Shown here: positions 24,739-34,496 of the stretch, one piece after another
Position numbering within the stretch: the first letter of the stretch is position 1
Layout of the letters: every line of letters begins with the position of its first letter
NCBI GenBank assembly: GCA_964630835.1
Contig: CAZVZM010000001.1
Coordinates: forward strand, 77,212-141,211
Direction: 5' to 3'
Source of the DNA: Halarsenatibacter sp964630835
Lineage (GTDB): Bacteria; Bacillota; Halanaerobiia; Halanaerobiales; Halarsenatibacteraceae
DNA length: 64,000 nt
Notes under the pieces: model-generated
What the model was told of the DNA's origin: nothing
The model's input: the letters and a program-made list of their open reading frames with translations, nothing else
The model's database searches: none
Translations under genes and position numbers: made by a program

Positions 24739-26312
24739 CGGTAAAAATTTTTGACACCACCCTGCGTGATGGAGAACAATCTCCCGGCGTTAATTTAAAC
24801 GCAGAGGAGAAGTTGAGAATAGCTCAACAGCTTGCCAGACTGCAGGTAGATGTAATAGAGGCCGGTTTTCCCATATCATCTTCCGGGGATTTTGAAGCTG
24901 TGCGCGGGATAGCAGAAAAGGTCTCCGGATCCGTGATAGCGGGGCTGGCTAGAGCCAGTGATGAGGATATCGATAGAGCCTGGGAGGCCGTTAAGCCTGC
25001 AGACCGGCCCAGAATTCACACTTTTATTGCCACTTCCCCGGTCCATATGGAGCATAAGCTGCAAAAAACACCGGAGGAAGTGCTGCAGGATGCCGTTCAG
25101 GCGGTGAAGCGAGCTAAAAGCTACTGTGAGGACGTGGAATTTTCTGCTGAAGATGCTTTTCGCAGCGATAAAGATTTTCTCTGCCGGCTTTTTACCGCCG
25201 TGATCGAAGCCGGAGCCACAACCATTAATATCCCCGATACTGTAGGTTATGCAACCCCGGAAGAATTCAGGAGTTTTGTAAAATATATATCTGCTTATGT
25301 GGAAAACATTTCTCAGGCAGAGATAAGCGTTCATTGCCACAATGATCTCGGCCTGGCCGCAGCCAACTCTCTGGCAGCTCTGGATGCCGGTGTGACTCAG
25401 ATAGAGTGCGCGGTCAACGGCATAGGAGAGAGGGCGGGGAATGCTGCTCTGGAAGAGATAGTTCTGGCCCTGCACACTCGAAAAGAAAAATATGATCAGA
25501 AGACTTCTCTAAATCTGCAGGAGATACACCGCACCAGCCGTCTGGTGAGCAATCTCACCGGCATGGAGGTGCAGCCCAATAAGGCAATTGTGGGCGAGAA
25601 TGCCTTTGCCCATGAAGCGGGTATACATCAGGATGGAGTTCTTAAGGAGCGAACGACGTATGAGATAATGGATGCATCAACTATAGGACTTGAAGAAAAT
25701 AAGATAGTTCTGGGCAAACATTCCGGGCGCAGTGCTTTTAGAGAAAAGCTAAAAGAACTTGGTTATAATCTGGATGAAGAGCAGCTAAATTCGGCATTTC
25801 AAAAATTTAAGGAGCTTACAGATCGCAAAAAGGAAATAAGCAGCCTCGATCTGGAGGCGATAGTTGAGGGGCAGCTCCTGCAGACCGGGGATATTCTGGA
25901 ACTTAAAAAATTACAGATTACCACCGGCACAGGAATTTCCACAGCCACAGTCCACATGGAAAAATGCGGAGATAAGGTGCTTGAATCCGCCTGTTCTGAA
26001 GGAGGTCCGGTCGATGCGGTTTATCGGACAATAAATGCAGTTTCCGGGTGGTCCCCCTCTCTGCGCCTGTTTAAGATAGATGCCATCACCGGGGGCAAAG
26101 ATGCTCTAGCCCATGTCACGGTTAAAATTGAAAATGATATTGAAAAAGAGTGTGGCGCCGGCCACCAAAAAGATAGAGACGGAGTTTACCTTGGACGGGG
26201 TGTAAGCACCGATACACTTAAGGCCAGTGCCCTGGCCTATATCAATGCCACCAATCGGCTGCTGACTGATCTGGAGGATCCCTCTCACCCGGAATGCAAG
26301 GAGGATGAGTAG
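24735..26312 (+). CDS. leuA: 2-Isopropylmalate synthase
   Basis: Condenses 2-ketoisovalerate with acetyl-CoA, the first committed step to leucine. 525 aa, full length with regulatory domain: catalytic TIM barrel from FDTTLRDGEQSPGVN, metal-binding HCHNDLGLAAANS, GIGERAGNA, then AFAHEAGIHQDGV and GKHSGRSAF, and the C-terminal LeuA dimer/allosteric domain (about 390-510). ATG 24735 overlaps the end of ilvC. Confidence 0.95.
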   Translation: MTVKIFDTTLRDGEQSPGVNLNAEEKLRIAQQLARLQVDVIEAGFPISSSGDFEAVRGIAEKVSGSVIAGLARASDEDIDRAWEAVKPADRPRIHTFIATSPVHMEHKLQKTPEEVLQDAVQAVKRAKSYCEDVEFSAEDAFRSDKDFLCRLFTAVIEAGATTINIPDTVGYATPEEFRSFVKYISAYVENISQAEISVHCHNDLGLAAANSLAALDAGVTQIECAVNGIGERAGNAALEEIVLALHTRKEKYDQKTSLNLQEIHRTSRLVSNLTGMEVQPNKAIVGENAFAHEAGIHQDGVLKERTTYEIMDASTIGLEENKIVLGKHSGRSAFREKLKELGYNLDEEQLNSAFQKFKELTDRKKEISSLDLEAIVEGQLLQTGDILELKKLQITTGTGISTATVHMEKCGDKVLESACSEGGPVDAVYRTINAVSGWSPSLRLFKIDAITGGKDALAHVTVKIENDIEKECGAGHQKDRDGVYLGRGVSTDTLKASALAYINATNRLLTDLEDPSHPECKEDE

Positions 26313-26313
26313 T

Positions 26314-27576
26314 ATGGGCCGGACTATGGTGGAGAAGATCCTTGCTGCCCATTCGGATAGAGAAAATCTCACTCCCGGTGAGATAGTGGAAGCTGAAGTG
26401 GATCTGGTGCTGGGCAATGATATCACCACTCCCGTGGCTTTAGATGAATTCGATAAAATAGGTGTCAATAGCGTTTTTGACAGGTCCAAAATAGCCCTTG
26501 TGCCCGATCACTTTGCTCCCAATAAGGATATTGAGTCCGCGCGTCAATGTCAGAGAATGCGTGAGTTTGCCCGGGAACAGGATTTAGAACATTATTTTGA
26601 GCTGGGAGAAATGGGCATTGAACACTGCCTGCTTCCGGAACAGGGCCTGATACTTCCCGGACAGATAATTGTGGGGGCTGATTCGCACACCTGTACCTAT
26701 GGGGCTTTCGGTGCTATGGGAACAGGTGTGGGCAGCACAGATATGGCTGCAGCCATGGCCTGCGGAGAAACCTGGTTTAGAGTCCCGGGATCGATTAAAA
26801 TTATATTTCGAGGCACGCTAAAGGACTGGGTGGGGGCCAAGGATCTCATACTTTATCTGATTGGTGATATAGGGGTGGATGGCGCCCTGTACAATTCTCT
26901 TGAATTTACCGGAGAGGTTATAGACAGACTGAATATGGCCGGCAGAATGACTATGTCAAATATGGCTGTGGAGGCTGGAGCTAAATGCGGCCTTATAGCT
27001 CCCGATCGGATTACGAAAGAATATTTGCAGGATAGAACAGACGAGAATTATACCTGTTATTACAGCGATGAGGAGGCAAAATATCTTCAGGTGATAGAGT
27101 ATGATGCTGCCGAAATTGAACCCCAGGTAGCTCTGCCCCATCTGCCGGAAAATGCTGTCCCTGCAGGCGATGTAAATGATGTATGCCTTGATCAGGTGGT
27201 GATTGGTTCCTGCACCAATGGACGTCTCAGTGATCTGAGAACTGCCGCTCGCGTACTGGAGGGGCGCAGAAAGTCCGAAAGCATCAGACTTATCGTCATA
27301 CCCGGCACTCAGAGTATATACAGACAGGCCATAAAAGAAGGTATTGTAGAGAAGCTTATGGAGGCCGGGGCAGTAATAAGCACTCCCACCTGCGGACCCT
27401 GCCTGGGCGGTCATATGGGAGTCCTGGCTCCCGGTGAAAAGGCGCTGGCTACCACAAATCGCAATTTTGTAGGTCGTATGGGTGACCCTGAAAGCGAAGT
27501 GTATCTGGCCGGACCGGCCGTGGCGGCTGCATCAGCCGTTGCTGGCAGGATCGCCACCCCCGGGGAGGTTGTGTAA
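26314..27576 (+). CDS. leuC: 3-Isopropylmalate dehydratase large subunit
   Basis: [4Fe-4S] aconitase-family large subunit, 420 aa. GADSHTCTYGAFGAMGTGVG and GSCTNGRLSDL are present; cluster cysteines lie in SCTNG and in TPTCGPCLGGHMG. I chose ATG 26314, 9 nt after AAGGAGG; an ATG at 26305 directly abuts the Shine-Dalgarno. It works as a heterodimer with LeuD, whose gene starts at the next base after the stop. Confidence 0.94.
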   Translation: MGRTMVEKILAAHSDRENLTPGEIVEAEVDLVLGNDITTPVALDEFDKIGVNSVFDRSKIALVPDHFAPNKDIESARQCQRMREFAREQDLEHYFELGEMGIEHCLLPEQGLILPGQIIVGADSHTCTYGAFGAMGTGVGSTDMAAAMACGETWFRVPGSIKIIFRGTLKDWVGAKDLILYLIGDIGVDGALYNSLEFTGEVIDRLNMAGRMTMSNMAVEAGAKCGLIAPDRITKEYLQDRTDENYTCYYSDEEAKYLQVIEYDAAEIEPQVALPHLPENAVPAGDVNDVCLDQVVIGSCTNGRLSDLRTAARVLEGRRKSESIRLIVIPGTQSIYRQAIKEGIVEKLMEAGAVISTPTCGPCLGGHMGVLAPGEKALATTNRNFVGRMGDPESEVYLAGPAVAAASAVAGRIATPGEVV

Positions 27577-28080
27577 ATGAGTCTGAAAAAAATTGAAGGA
27601 AGAGTCTGGAAATACGGTGATGATGTGGACACGGATGTGATTATTCCCGCCCGTTACCTGAATACCTCCAGTCCTGGGGAGCTGGCGGCTCACTGCCTGG
27701 AGGATCTGGATAAGAATTTTTCGACAGAAGTAAATGAAGGCGATATAATTGCTGCCGGATCCAATTTTGGCTGCGGCAGCTCCCGTGAACATGCTCCACT
27801 GGCCATAAAACACTCCGGTATAAGCTGTGTAATTGCAGCTTCTTTTGCCCGCATATTTTTTCGCAATGCTCTCAACATCGGTCTGCCCATCTTCGAATGT
27901 CCTTCGGCCGCTGCGGCAATTGATGATGGTGATATGGTCAGGATATATCCCCGCCAGGGAGAAATCTATAATCTGACTCAGGATAATAGATATGAGATCT
28001 CCTCTTATCCCCCCTTCATTGAGAAATTGATAGAAAAGGGTGGATTAATCAACTATACAAAAGGAAAGGTGTCAGAATAA
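27577..28080 (+). CDS. leuD: 3-Isopropylmalate dehydratase small subunit
   Basis: 167-aa swivel-domain subunit of the short (archaeal/clostridial) LeuD type. DVDTDVIIPARYL and GSNFGCGSSREHAPLAIK are diagnostic, the latter contacting substrate. The gene abuts leuC. Confidence 0.94.
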   Translation: MSLKKIEGRVWKYGDDVDTDVIIPARYLNTSSPGELAAHCLEDLDKNFSTEVNEGDIIAAGSNFGCGSSREHAPLAIKHSGISCVIAASFARIFFRNALNIGLPIFECPSAAAAIDDGDMVRIYPRQGEIYNLTQDNRYEISSYPPFIEKLIEKGGLINYTKGKVSE

Positions 28081-28081
28081 C

Positions 28082-29128
28082 ATGTCAAAATTCGATATAG
28101 CAGTAATACCAGGAGATGGTATAGGCCCCGAGGTTACAGCAGAGGCTCTAAAGGTGATGGAAAAAGTGGAGAGAGAAACTGAGATCGGTTTCAATATTGA
28201 AAAATTTCCCCCGGGAGCTGACCACTACCTCAGCACCGGTGAGCTGCTCAGCGACAAAATTAAATCGGATATATCCGACTGCGATGCTTTATTTCTGGGA
28301 GCGGTGGGTGATCCACGAGTGAAGCCGGGAGTTTTGGAGAGGGGAATTCTCCTCGACCTGCGCTTTTCATTCGATCAATTCGTCAATTTGCGCCCTATAA
28401 ATCTCCTGCACAGCAGGTACACCCCGCTGAAGGACAAAGATCCAGAGGATATAGATATGGTGGTGCTGAGGGAAAACACTGAGGGTCTTTACGTCAACAG
28501 TGGAGGTTTTCTGCATAAGGATACTGAGAATGAAGTGGCCGTGCAGGAAATGATCAACTCCTATCGGGGGGTAAAAAGAATAGTAGATTATGCTTTTAAT
28601 TTTGCTGCCGCCCGGGAAGGCAGGCTCATACTCAGTGATAAAAGCAATGTCCTGGGGTATGCACATGATCTTTGGCAGCGAGTATTTAATGAGACGGCAG
28701 AAGAGAATAGAGATGTAAAAGGTGAACATATTTTAATTGATGCCCTCGCAATGAAGATGGTGCGCAGTCCTGAAGAAATGGATGTAATAGTTACCTGCAA
28801 TATGTTCGGTGACATCATTACTGATCTGGGCGCAGAGCTGCAGGGAGGGATGGGAATGGCTGTATCCGCCAACATAAACCCGGATGGCATTTCCATGTTT
28901 GAACCGGTCCATGGTTCTGCACCGGATATTGCCGGCAGAGGAAAAGCTAACCCTGCTGCAGCTATCCTGGCAGCTGCCGAAATGCTTAAAAATCTTTCTC
29001 TCATGGAGGAAGCGGCCAGAGTGGAGAAAGCTGTGAGGAGAGCAATAAAGGAAGAGAGAATAACAGAGGATATGGGAGGAAGCCTGAACACTGAGGAAAT
29101 GGGTGACTATATCTGCAACATGATGTGA
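28082..29128 (+). CDS. leuB: 3-Isopropylmalate dehydrogenase
   Basis: 348-aa beta-decarboxylating dehydrogenase. IPGDGIGPEVT, VLRENTEGLYV, TCNMFGDIITDLGAELQGG (Mg-binding Asp residues) and PVHGSAPDIAGRGKANP are all present. The strand before the N-terminal Rossmann-like region and the ENTEGLY sequence are shared with isocitrate/tartrate dehydrogenases of the family, so relaxed substrate range is possible, but gene order leuACDB supports LeuB. It ends this dense block; the next gene is about 500 nt away. Confidence 0.9.
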   Translation: MSKFDIAVIPGDGIGPEVTAEALKVMEKVERETEIGFNIEKFPPGADHYLSTGELLSDKIKSDISDCDALFLGAVGDPRVKPGVLERGILLDLRFSFDQFVNLRPINLLHSRYTPLKDKDPEDIDMVVLRENTEGLYVNSGGFLHKDTENEVAVQEMINSYRGVKRIVDYAFNFAAAREGRLILSDKSNVLGYAHDLWQRVFNETAEENRDVKGEHILIDALAMKMVRSPEEMDVIVTCNMFGDIITDLGAELQGGMGMAVSANINPDGISMFEPVHGSAPDIAGRGKANPAAAILAAAEMLKNLSLMEEAARVEKAVRRAIKEERITEDMGGSLNTEEMGDYICNMM

Positions 29129-29625
29129 TTTTAGTTTGGTTTATAATTGCCCTCCCTCAAAACCATATCATCTCAATTTAGAATTATAATTCCCGGCATA
29201 TCATGCATCCTGTCAATCAATTTGTGATAATTTTATTCAGTGCAATTATTTATCAGGGTCTTTTTCCAGGCCGAGGTTGTAAAAAGAAGCTATATATGCT
29301 GGAAATTTATATGGTTTTTCTTGCGTTCAGTTGGTAAATAGGTGTGTCAAAAAAAAGTTTATTTAGTTATGCTGGAAGATATAAAGTTTCGTTCACAATG
29401 AAATTTTCCTGAGCCGGGGGAACAATTTTTTGGCCATGGACCTGACCCGGGTTTCGAAAAAATTACCAGTGTCACTTCGCTTCATAGCTTCCAGGTATAA
29501 TCTTTATAAAAGCAAACTGGAACAAAATTATATCAACTCAAATACGGAGAAGATCCCTTATCAATAATTCGGAAGATATTTTAAGGACGCAGCGGTGAAG
29601 CAGCTGAGGAGGCAGAGGTAAATAA
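29129..29625. other. 497-nt gap between leuB and cimA
   Basis: Holds a partial inverted R5 module at about 29286-29306 and a composite R2 plus inverted R4 repeat at 29372-29494. I see no terminator, T-box or convincing promoter. The cimA Shine-Dalgarno is close to its start. Confidence 0.6.
29372..29494. repeat. Dispersed intergenic repeat, modules R2 and R4 (inverted)
   Basis: CTGGAAGATATAAAGTTTCG then TTCACAATGAAATTTTCCT is a diverged R2; after it, GGCCATGGACCTGACCCGGG through CACTTCGCTTCATAGCTTCC is R4 read backwards. The two modules face each other, so the element could fold as a large hairpin in RNA. Confidence 0.7.
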
Positions 29626-31191
29626 ATGCTAGAAATTCTCGATACCACTCTGCGGGATGGAACACAACAGGAAGGCATCGCATATTCCCCGGAGGATAAG
29701 CTTAACATAACAGAAAAACTCGCTGAGCTTGGTCTTGATTATGTAGAGGGCGGCTGGCCCGGCTCCAACCCCAAAGATGCTGAATATTTTGCCAGGGTTC
29801 AGGAGCTTAATCTGCAGGATACAGAGGTGGCGGCATTTGGAAGTACAAGAAGGGCAGATAAATATCCTGAGGAGGATCCCAATTTAAAGAATCTGGTTGA
29901 TTCGGATGTGGATACTGCCGTTATATTTGGTAAAGCATGGGATCTGCATGTTCGCGATGCGCTTTCGGTTGAGCGGGAAGTCAATCTGGATATGATATTC
30001 AGCTCGGTGGACTTTCTTAACAAATCTGGTATGAGAGTCATTTTCGATGCCGAACACTTTTTTGATGGTTTTTCTGCCAGCAGAGGGTATGCCCTGGAAG
30101 TGGCCATGACGGCGGCTGAAGCCGGAGCAGATACTCTGGTTCTCTGCGATACCAACGGTGGATTTTTACCGGAGAAAATCAGCAGGATAGTGCAGGAGGT
30201 GCGAAAAAATGTAGACATTCCCCTGGGTATACATGCTCATAATGATGGAGGTCTGGCCGTGGCTAATTCTCTGGCTGCAATAAAAGCCGGGGTTGAACAC
30301 GTCCAGGGAACTATTAATGGTTATGGTGAAAGATGTGGAAATGCCAATCTCTGCAGCCTGCTTCCCACTCTGCAGCTGAAGAAGGGGTATTCTCTGATTC
30401 CTAAGGAAAGCCTGGAGAAACTGACGGCTGCAGCGCGTTATATCAGTGAAGTGGGTAATTTAACTCCGCCCACCGCCGCTCCCTATGTAGGAGAGAGTGC
30501 TTTTGCACACAAGGGTGGAGTGCATGTTAACGCAGTTATGAAAAACCCTGATACCTATGAGCATGTTGCTCCCGGAGAAGTCGGAAATCGCCGGCGGGTT
30601 CTTGTGTCGGAACTTTCAGGGCGCAGCAACCTTCGTTATAAAGCGGATGAACTGGGAATTGAACTTGAAAAAAAAGAAACTGAGCAAATTCTCGACCGCA
30701 TTAAAGAACTTGAGCACAGGGGATATAATTTTGAGGGGGCCGAGGCCTCATTTTATCTCCTGGTTGAAAGATTTAGAGGAGAGCACCAGCCTCTATTTGA
30801 ACTGGATAATATAAGGATCTTTACCGATAAGTCAGCCAGCGGCCAGCCTCTATCAGAGGCGTCAATAAAGCTGACGGTTGAAGGAGAAAAGATGCATACA
30901 GCAGCAGAGGGGGTGGGGCCGGTAAATGCTCTTGATAGTGCCCTGCGCAAAGCTCTCTCCAGTTTTTATCCCTCGCTGGAAGATCTATATCTTGTCGATT
31001 ACAAGGTCAGGGTAATAGACAGCAGTCAGGGAACTGCTGCGGCGGTAAGGGTGCTGGTTAAAACCAGTAATGGCAGCAAAAACTGGGGCACTGTAGGGGT
31101 TTCCACCAATATTATTGAAGCCAGCTGGCAGGCTGTGGTTGACAGTGTTGAATATGGCATAAGATTGAACAGGAAAGAGGGGATCGAGTAG
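29626..31191 (+). CDS. cimA: (R)-Citramalate synthase
   Basis: 521-aa LeuA-superfamily enzyme of the CimA type: LDTTLRDGTQQEGIAYSPED with the characteristic TQQEG, EGGWPGSNPKD, IHAHNDGGLAVANS and the C-terminal allosteric domain. It condenses pyruvate and acetyl-CoA to citramalate; LeuCD and LeuB then yield 2-oxobutyrate for isoleucine without threonine deaminase. Shine-Dalgarno GGAGGCAGAGG is upstream. It is followed 35 nt later by ilvD. Confidence 0.93.
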   Translation: MLEILDTTLRDGTQQEGIAYSPEDKLNITEKLAELGLDYVEGGWPGSNPKDAEYFARVQELNLQDTEVAAFGSTRRADKYPEEDPNLKNLVDSDVDTAVIFGKAWDLHVRDALSVEREVNLDMIFSSVDFLNKSGMRVIFDAEHFFDGFSASRGYALEVAMTAAEAGADTLVLCDTNGGFLPEKISRIVQEVRKNVDIPLGIHAHNDGGLAVANSLAAIKAGVEHVQGTINGYGERCGNANLCSLLPTLQLKKGYSLIPKESLEKLTAAARYISEVGNLTPPTAAPYVGESAFAHKGGVHVNAVMKNPDTYEHVAPGEVGNRRRVLVSELSGRSNLRYKADELGIELEKKETEQILDRIKELEHRGYNFEGAEASFYLLVERFRGEHQPLFELDNIRIFTDKSASGQPLSEASIKLTVEGEKMHTAAEGVGPVNALDSALRKALSSFYPSLEDLYLVDYKVRVIDSSQGTAAAVRVLVKTSNGSKNWGTVGVSTNIIEASWQAVVDSVEYGIRLNRKEGIE

Positions 31192-31226
31192 AGAAGTTTT
31201 TTACAGGAGAGGGGGAGATTAATTTA

Positions 31227-32897
31227 ATGAATGAATTGAATAGCAGTGCTGTGACAGCGAGGGTGGATAACGCTCCTCAGCGTTCTCTTTTTAAAGCCCT
31301 TGGTTATACAGATGATGACCTGGATCGCCCTCTTATCGGAATAGCCAATTCCTACAGCGAACTGATTCCCGGCCACAAGCATTTAAGGCTTATTGCAGAT
31401 GCCGTAAGAGATGGGATCAATAGAGGAGGAGGCACACCTCTGGAGTTCGGCAGCATCGGCATCTGTGATGGTATAGCCATGGGACATGAGGGCATGCATT
31501 TTTCCCTGCCCAGCCGGGAGTTAATAGCTGATTCTATCTGTTCTGTGGCCAGGGCTCATGCTCTCGATGGGCTGGTGCTGATACCGAACTGCGATAAAAT
31601 CGTGCCGGGTATGATGATGGCAGCAGCCAGCCTGGATCTGCCATCTCTGGTGGTCAGCGGTGGTCCCATGCTTGCAGGTCGTCATGAAGGAGAGAAAGTC
31701 GACCTCAAAAACGTTTTTGAGGGAGTGGCTGGAGTAAAATCAGGTCAGATGAGCAGAGCCAGTCTTGAGAAACTTGAAAATAGAGCCTGCCCCGGCTGCG
31801 GATCCTGTGCTGGCATGTTTACAGCCAACTCGATGAACTGTCTGAGCGAGGTTCTGGGACTTGCTTTGCCCGGCAACGGCACCATCCCGGCGGTTTATGC
31901 TGCCAGGGAACGTCTGGCCCGGCGGGCGGGCAGACAGGTGATGGATCTGGTGGAGAGAAATATATCTCCCCGCGATATTTTACAGCCGGAAGCTTTTTAT
32001 AATGCTTTAAAAGTAGATATGGCACTGGGCTGTTCTACAAATACTGCGCTGCATCTGCCGGCGATAGCTCACGCTGCAAATATTGAGCTGGATCTGGAGA
32101 TGATAAATGAGATAAATTCAGAGGTGCCGCAGCTATGCAGTTTAAGCCCCTCTGGGCGCCATCATATTGAAGATCTTCATCGGGCCGGAGGAATGGCAGC
32201 AGTAATGCAGGAGCTGCAAAAAAAAGATCTGCTTGAGGGAGAAGTTATGACCGTTTCGGGCAGGACTTTGAGGAATAATTTGAGTGATTTTCCTGCTGCT
32301 GAGGGTAGTGTAATTAGAAGGATAGATAATCCCTATCGTGAAGAAGGAGGTCTTGCTCTGCTCTCCGGCAATCTGGCTCCAGATGGAAGTGTAGTTAAAT
32401 CTGGAGCGGTAGCTGAAGAAATGATGCGGCATGAAGGGCCGGCGAGAGTGTTTAATAGCGAAGAGGAGGCTGTTTCTGCAATAAATGGTGGCAGGATCAA
32501 TTCAGGAGATGTAGTTGTTATTCGTTATGAAGGACCTAAAGGAGGTCCGGGAATGCGGGAAATGCTCACTCCCACCTCCGCTGTGGCAGGAGCCGGCCTG
32601 GAAAAGGAAGTAGCTCTGATTACTGACGGTAGATTTTCCGGCGCCACCCGTGGAGCAGCCATTGGACATATTTCACCTGAAGCCATGGCCGGTGGTCCTC
32701 TGGCCGCGGTGCAGGAAGGGGATTTGATTTCCTATGATATTCCCGACCGAAAACTGAAAGTGAACCTGACCGATAAGGAGATAAATAATCGACTGGAAAA
32801 ATGGCAGCAGCCTGAATTGCAAATCGATAGCAGATATCTGCGGAGATATTCCAGGCTGGTCACCTCAGCCAGTAGAGGTGCAGTTTTGCAGTCTTAA
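31227..32897 (+). CDS. ilvD: Dihydroxy-acid dehydratase
   Basis: 556-aa Fe-S dehydratase producing the 2-oxoacid precursors of valine and isoleucine. Cluster cysteines are visible in IPNCDKIVPGMM and NRACPGCGSCAGMFTANSMN, and the substrate region is GRFSGATRGAAIGHISPEA. The end overlaps only an upstream extension of ilvE, whose real start is 29 nt later. Confidence 0.95.
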   Translation: MNELNSSAVTARVDNAPQRSLFKALGYTDDDLDRPLIGIANSYSELIPGHKHLRLIADAVRDGINRGGGTPLEFGSIGICDGIAMGHEGMHFSLPSRELIADSICSVARAHALDGLVLIPNCDKIVPGMMMAAASLDLPSLVVSGGPMLAGRHEGEKVDLKNVFEGVAGVKSGQMSRASLEKLENRACPGCGSCAGMFTANSMNCLSEVLGLALPGNGTIPAVYAARERLARRAGRQVMDLVERNISPRDILQPEAFYNALKVDMALGCSTNTALHLPAIAHAANIELDLEMINEINSEVPQLCSLSPSGRHHIEDLHRAGGMAAVMQELQKKDLLEGEVMTVSGRTLRNNLSDFPAAEGSVIRRIDNPYREEGGLALLSGNLAPDGSVVKSGAVAEEMMRHEGPARVFNSEEEAVSAINGGRINSGDVVVIRYEGPKGGPGMREMLTPTSAVAGAGLEKEVALITDGRFSGATRGAAIGHISPEAMAGGPLAAVQEGDLISYDIPDRKLKVNLTDKEINNRLEKWQQPELQIDSRYLRRYSRLVTSASRGAVLQS

Positions 32898-32925
32898 TCA
32901 ATATCGAACTGAAGGGGTGTTCAAA

Positions 32926-34017
32926 ATGAGCAAAAATGATTGTAATTTAAGTTCAAAAGAAATAGAAGTTCGGAGGAGACAAAATTTAAAGGAAAAACCG
33001 GCCGATGATGATCTGACCTTTGGCAGAACATTCACTGATCACATGTTTGTCATGGAATACAGCGGGGAGAAGGGCTGGTATGATCCTCGTATTGAACCCT
33101 ATAGTTCTTTTTCCGTGGACCCGGCGGCTTCTTTCTGTCATTACGGTCAGATGACATTTGAAGGCATGAAGGCATACCGCGGTGAAAGTGGTGAAGCTCT
33201 CCTTTTTCGTCCGAGGAAAAATGGAGAGAGATTTAATAATTCCAATGAACGGATGTGTATTCCTCAGATGGATCCGGATTTTTTCGTTAAAGCTGTAAAA
33301 AAACTTGTGAAAGTGGATAAGGATTGGATACCGGAAAAGGAAGGAACAGCTCTCTATATTCGGCCTTTTGTAATTGCCACTGAGAGTTATCTCGGATTAA
33401 AACCTGCCGATGAATTTAAGTTTTTTATAATTGCATCACCCGTAGGGCCCTATTATCCCGAGGGATTAAAACCCACACAAATTCTGGTGGAAACTGAATA
33501 TGTGCGATCGGTCAAAGGCGGAACGGGCTTTGCCAAAACCGGGGGAAATTATGCGGGAAGTTTAAAAGCACAGACCCGGGCCCGAAAAAAAGGATATAAT
33601 GGAGTATTATGGCTGGATGCCTGCGAGAGAAAGTATATTGAAGAGGTAGGCACTATGAATGTATTTTTTAGAATTGATGATACCATAATTACCCCCGAAC
33701 TGGGTGAGACAATACTCCCCGGTATCACCCGCGCTTCAGTTTTGGAGCTATTAAGAGACTGGAACGAGGAGATCGAGGAAAGGAAACTTGCTATTGAAGA
33801 GGTTTACAGTGCTTATCAGGAGGGCAAGCTGCAGGAGATTTTTGGCACCGGCACTGCGGCGGTTATAGCACCAATCGGAAAATTGTCCTGGGAAGATAAA
33901 GACATAAAATTAGATGAAGAGGAACCGGGTCAGCTCACCCGGGAAATTTATGATTGTCTCTACGGAATACAGCGAGGCAGGGTTGAGGATAAATTTGGCT
34001 GGACTGTAGAGGTATAA
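32926..34017 (+). CDS. ilvE: Branched-chain amino acid aminotransferase
   Basis: Fold-type IV PLP enzyme, 363 aa from ATG 32926 after GAAGGGGTG. It is the longer eukaryote/Bacillus-type BCAT: FGQMTFEGMK-like stretch (YGQMTFEGMKAYRG), FRPRKNGERFN, the PLP Lys in KTGGNYAGSLKAQ-type region, EEVGTMNVFF and LPGITRASVLEL. It performs the last step of Val, Leu and Ile synthesis and closes the operon. Confidence 0.94.
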   Translation: MSKNDCNLSSKEIEVRRRQNLKEKPADDDLTFGRTFTDHMFVMEYSGEKGWYDPRIEPYSSFSVDPAASFCHYGQMTFEGMKAYRGESGEALLFRPRKNGERFNNSNERMCIPQMDPDFFVKAVKKLVKVDKDWIPEKEGTALYIRPFVIATESYLGLKPADEFKFFIIASPVGPYYPEGLKPTQILVETEYVRSVKGGTGFAKTGGNYAGSLKAQTRARKKGYNGVLWLDACERKYIEEVGTMNVFFRIDDTIITPELGETILPGITRASVLELLRDWNEEIEERKLAIEEVYSAYQEGKLQEIFGTGTAAVIAPIGKLSWEDKDIKLDEEEPGQLTREIYDCLYGIQRGRVEDKFGWTVEV

Positions 34018-34134
34018 AATATGAGGTGTAATATATCTGGTTTTCCTCACATATGGAACTTTTTCCTGAGTCTTCTTCCAGCGAATATTATTAGATGAGT
34101 ATCATGGGAGTTAATCTGAGTCAAATTAACAGCC

Positions 34135-34163
34135 TTGCTTTTTATTTTTCGATGTATTATAAT
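34135..34163 (+). promoter_or_regulatory. Sigma-A promoter of the serS T-box leader
   Basis: TTGCTT at 34135-34140, 17-nt spacer, TATAAT at 34158-34163. It lies about 115 nt after ilvE and starts the serS leader. Confidence 0.7.
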
Positions 34164-34169
34164 ATACAC

Positions 34170-34457
34170 CAACGAATTGATATATTATTGTCCTGAAAAT
34201 ATGTGGATCGACAGTTTAATATGCTCTAAAGCGTTGAGCGGGAATTTCCCCCCGCGAGCGAACCTGCGAAAGGTCTGGATTGTTCGCCGAGTAATGGGTT
34301 CCGGCCTGGTGAGCCGTTATCCTTCACTCTCTCAAGTATGCTGCCTGGTAAAGTTTTGGTTAAGCCGTCTTTGCGGCGGTGGCTAATTGGGCGGCAAAAG
34401 GGTGGTACCGTGAGAGCAGAAACAGCTCTCGCCCCTTGAAAGGGCGGGGGTTTTTTT
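34170..34457 (+). promoter_or_regulatory. T-box riboswitch upstream of serS
   Basis: The T-box core AGGGTGGTACCG is at 34399-34410. After it come a small hairpin, GAGAGC/GCTCTC (34412-34430), and a GC-rich stem, CGCCC/GGGCG (34430-34445), followed by GGGG and a run of seven T. The upstream 200 nt would hold Stem I; AGTAATGGG and a pairing partner are visible, but I could not place the specifier with certainty. ATCCTTCACTCTC on the 3' side contains UCC, UCA and UCU, all Ser codons, in keeping with serS downstream. Confidence 0.87.
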
Positions 34458-34496
34458 ATTGGAGGATTTAAATCAAATTTACGAGGAGGTAAAAAT

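Noticed and set aside
24876..25475. 199-codon antisense ORF within leuA
   Set aside because: Shadow frame opposite a well-conserved enzyme.
34135..34386. 83-codon ORF ahead of serS
   Set aside because: It lies entirely inside the promoter and T-box leader and has no ribosome-binding site.
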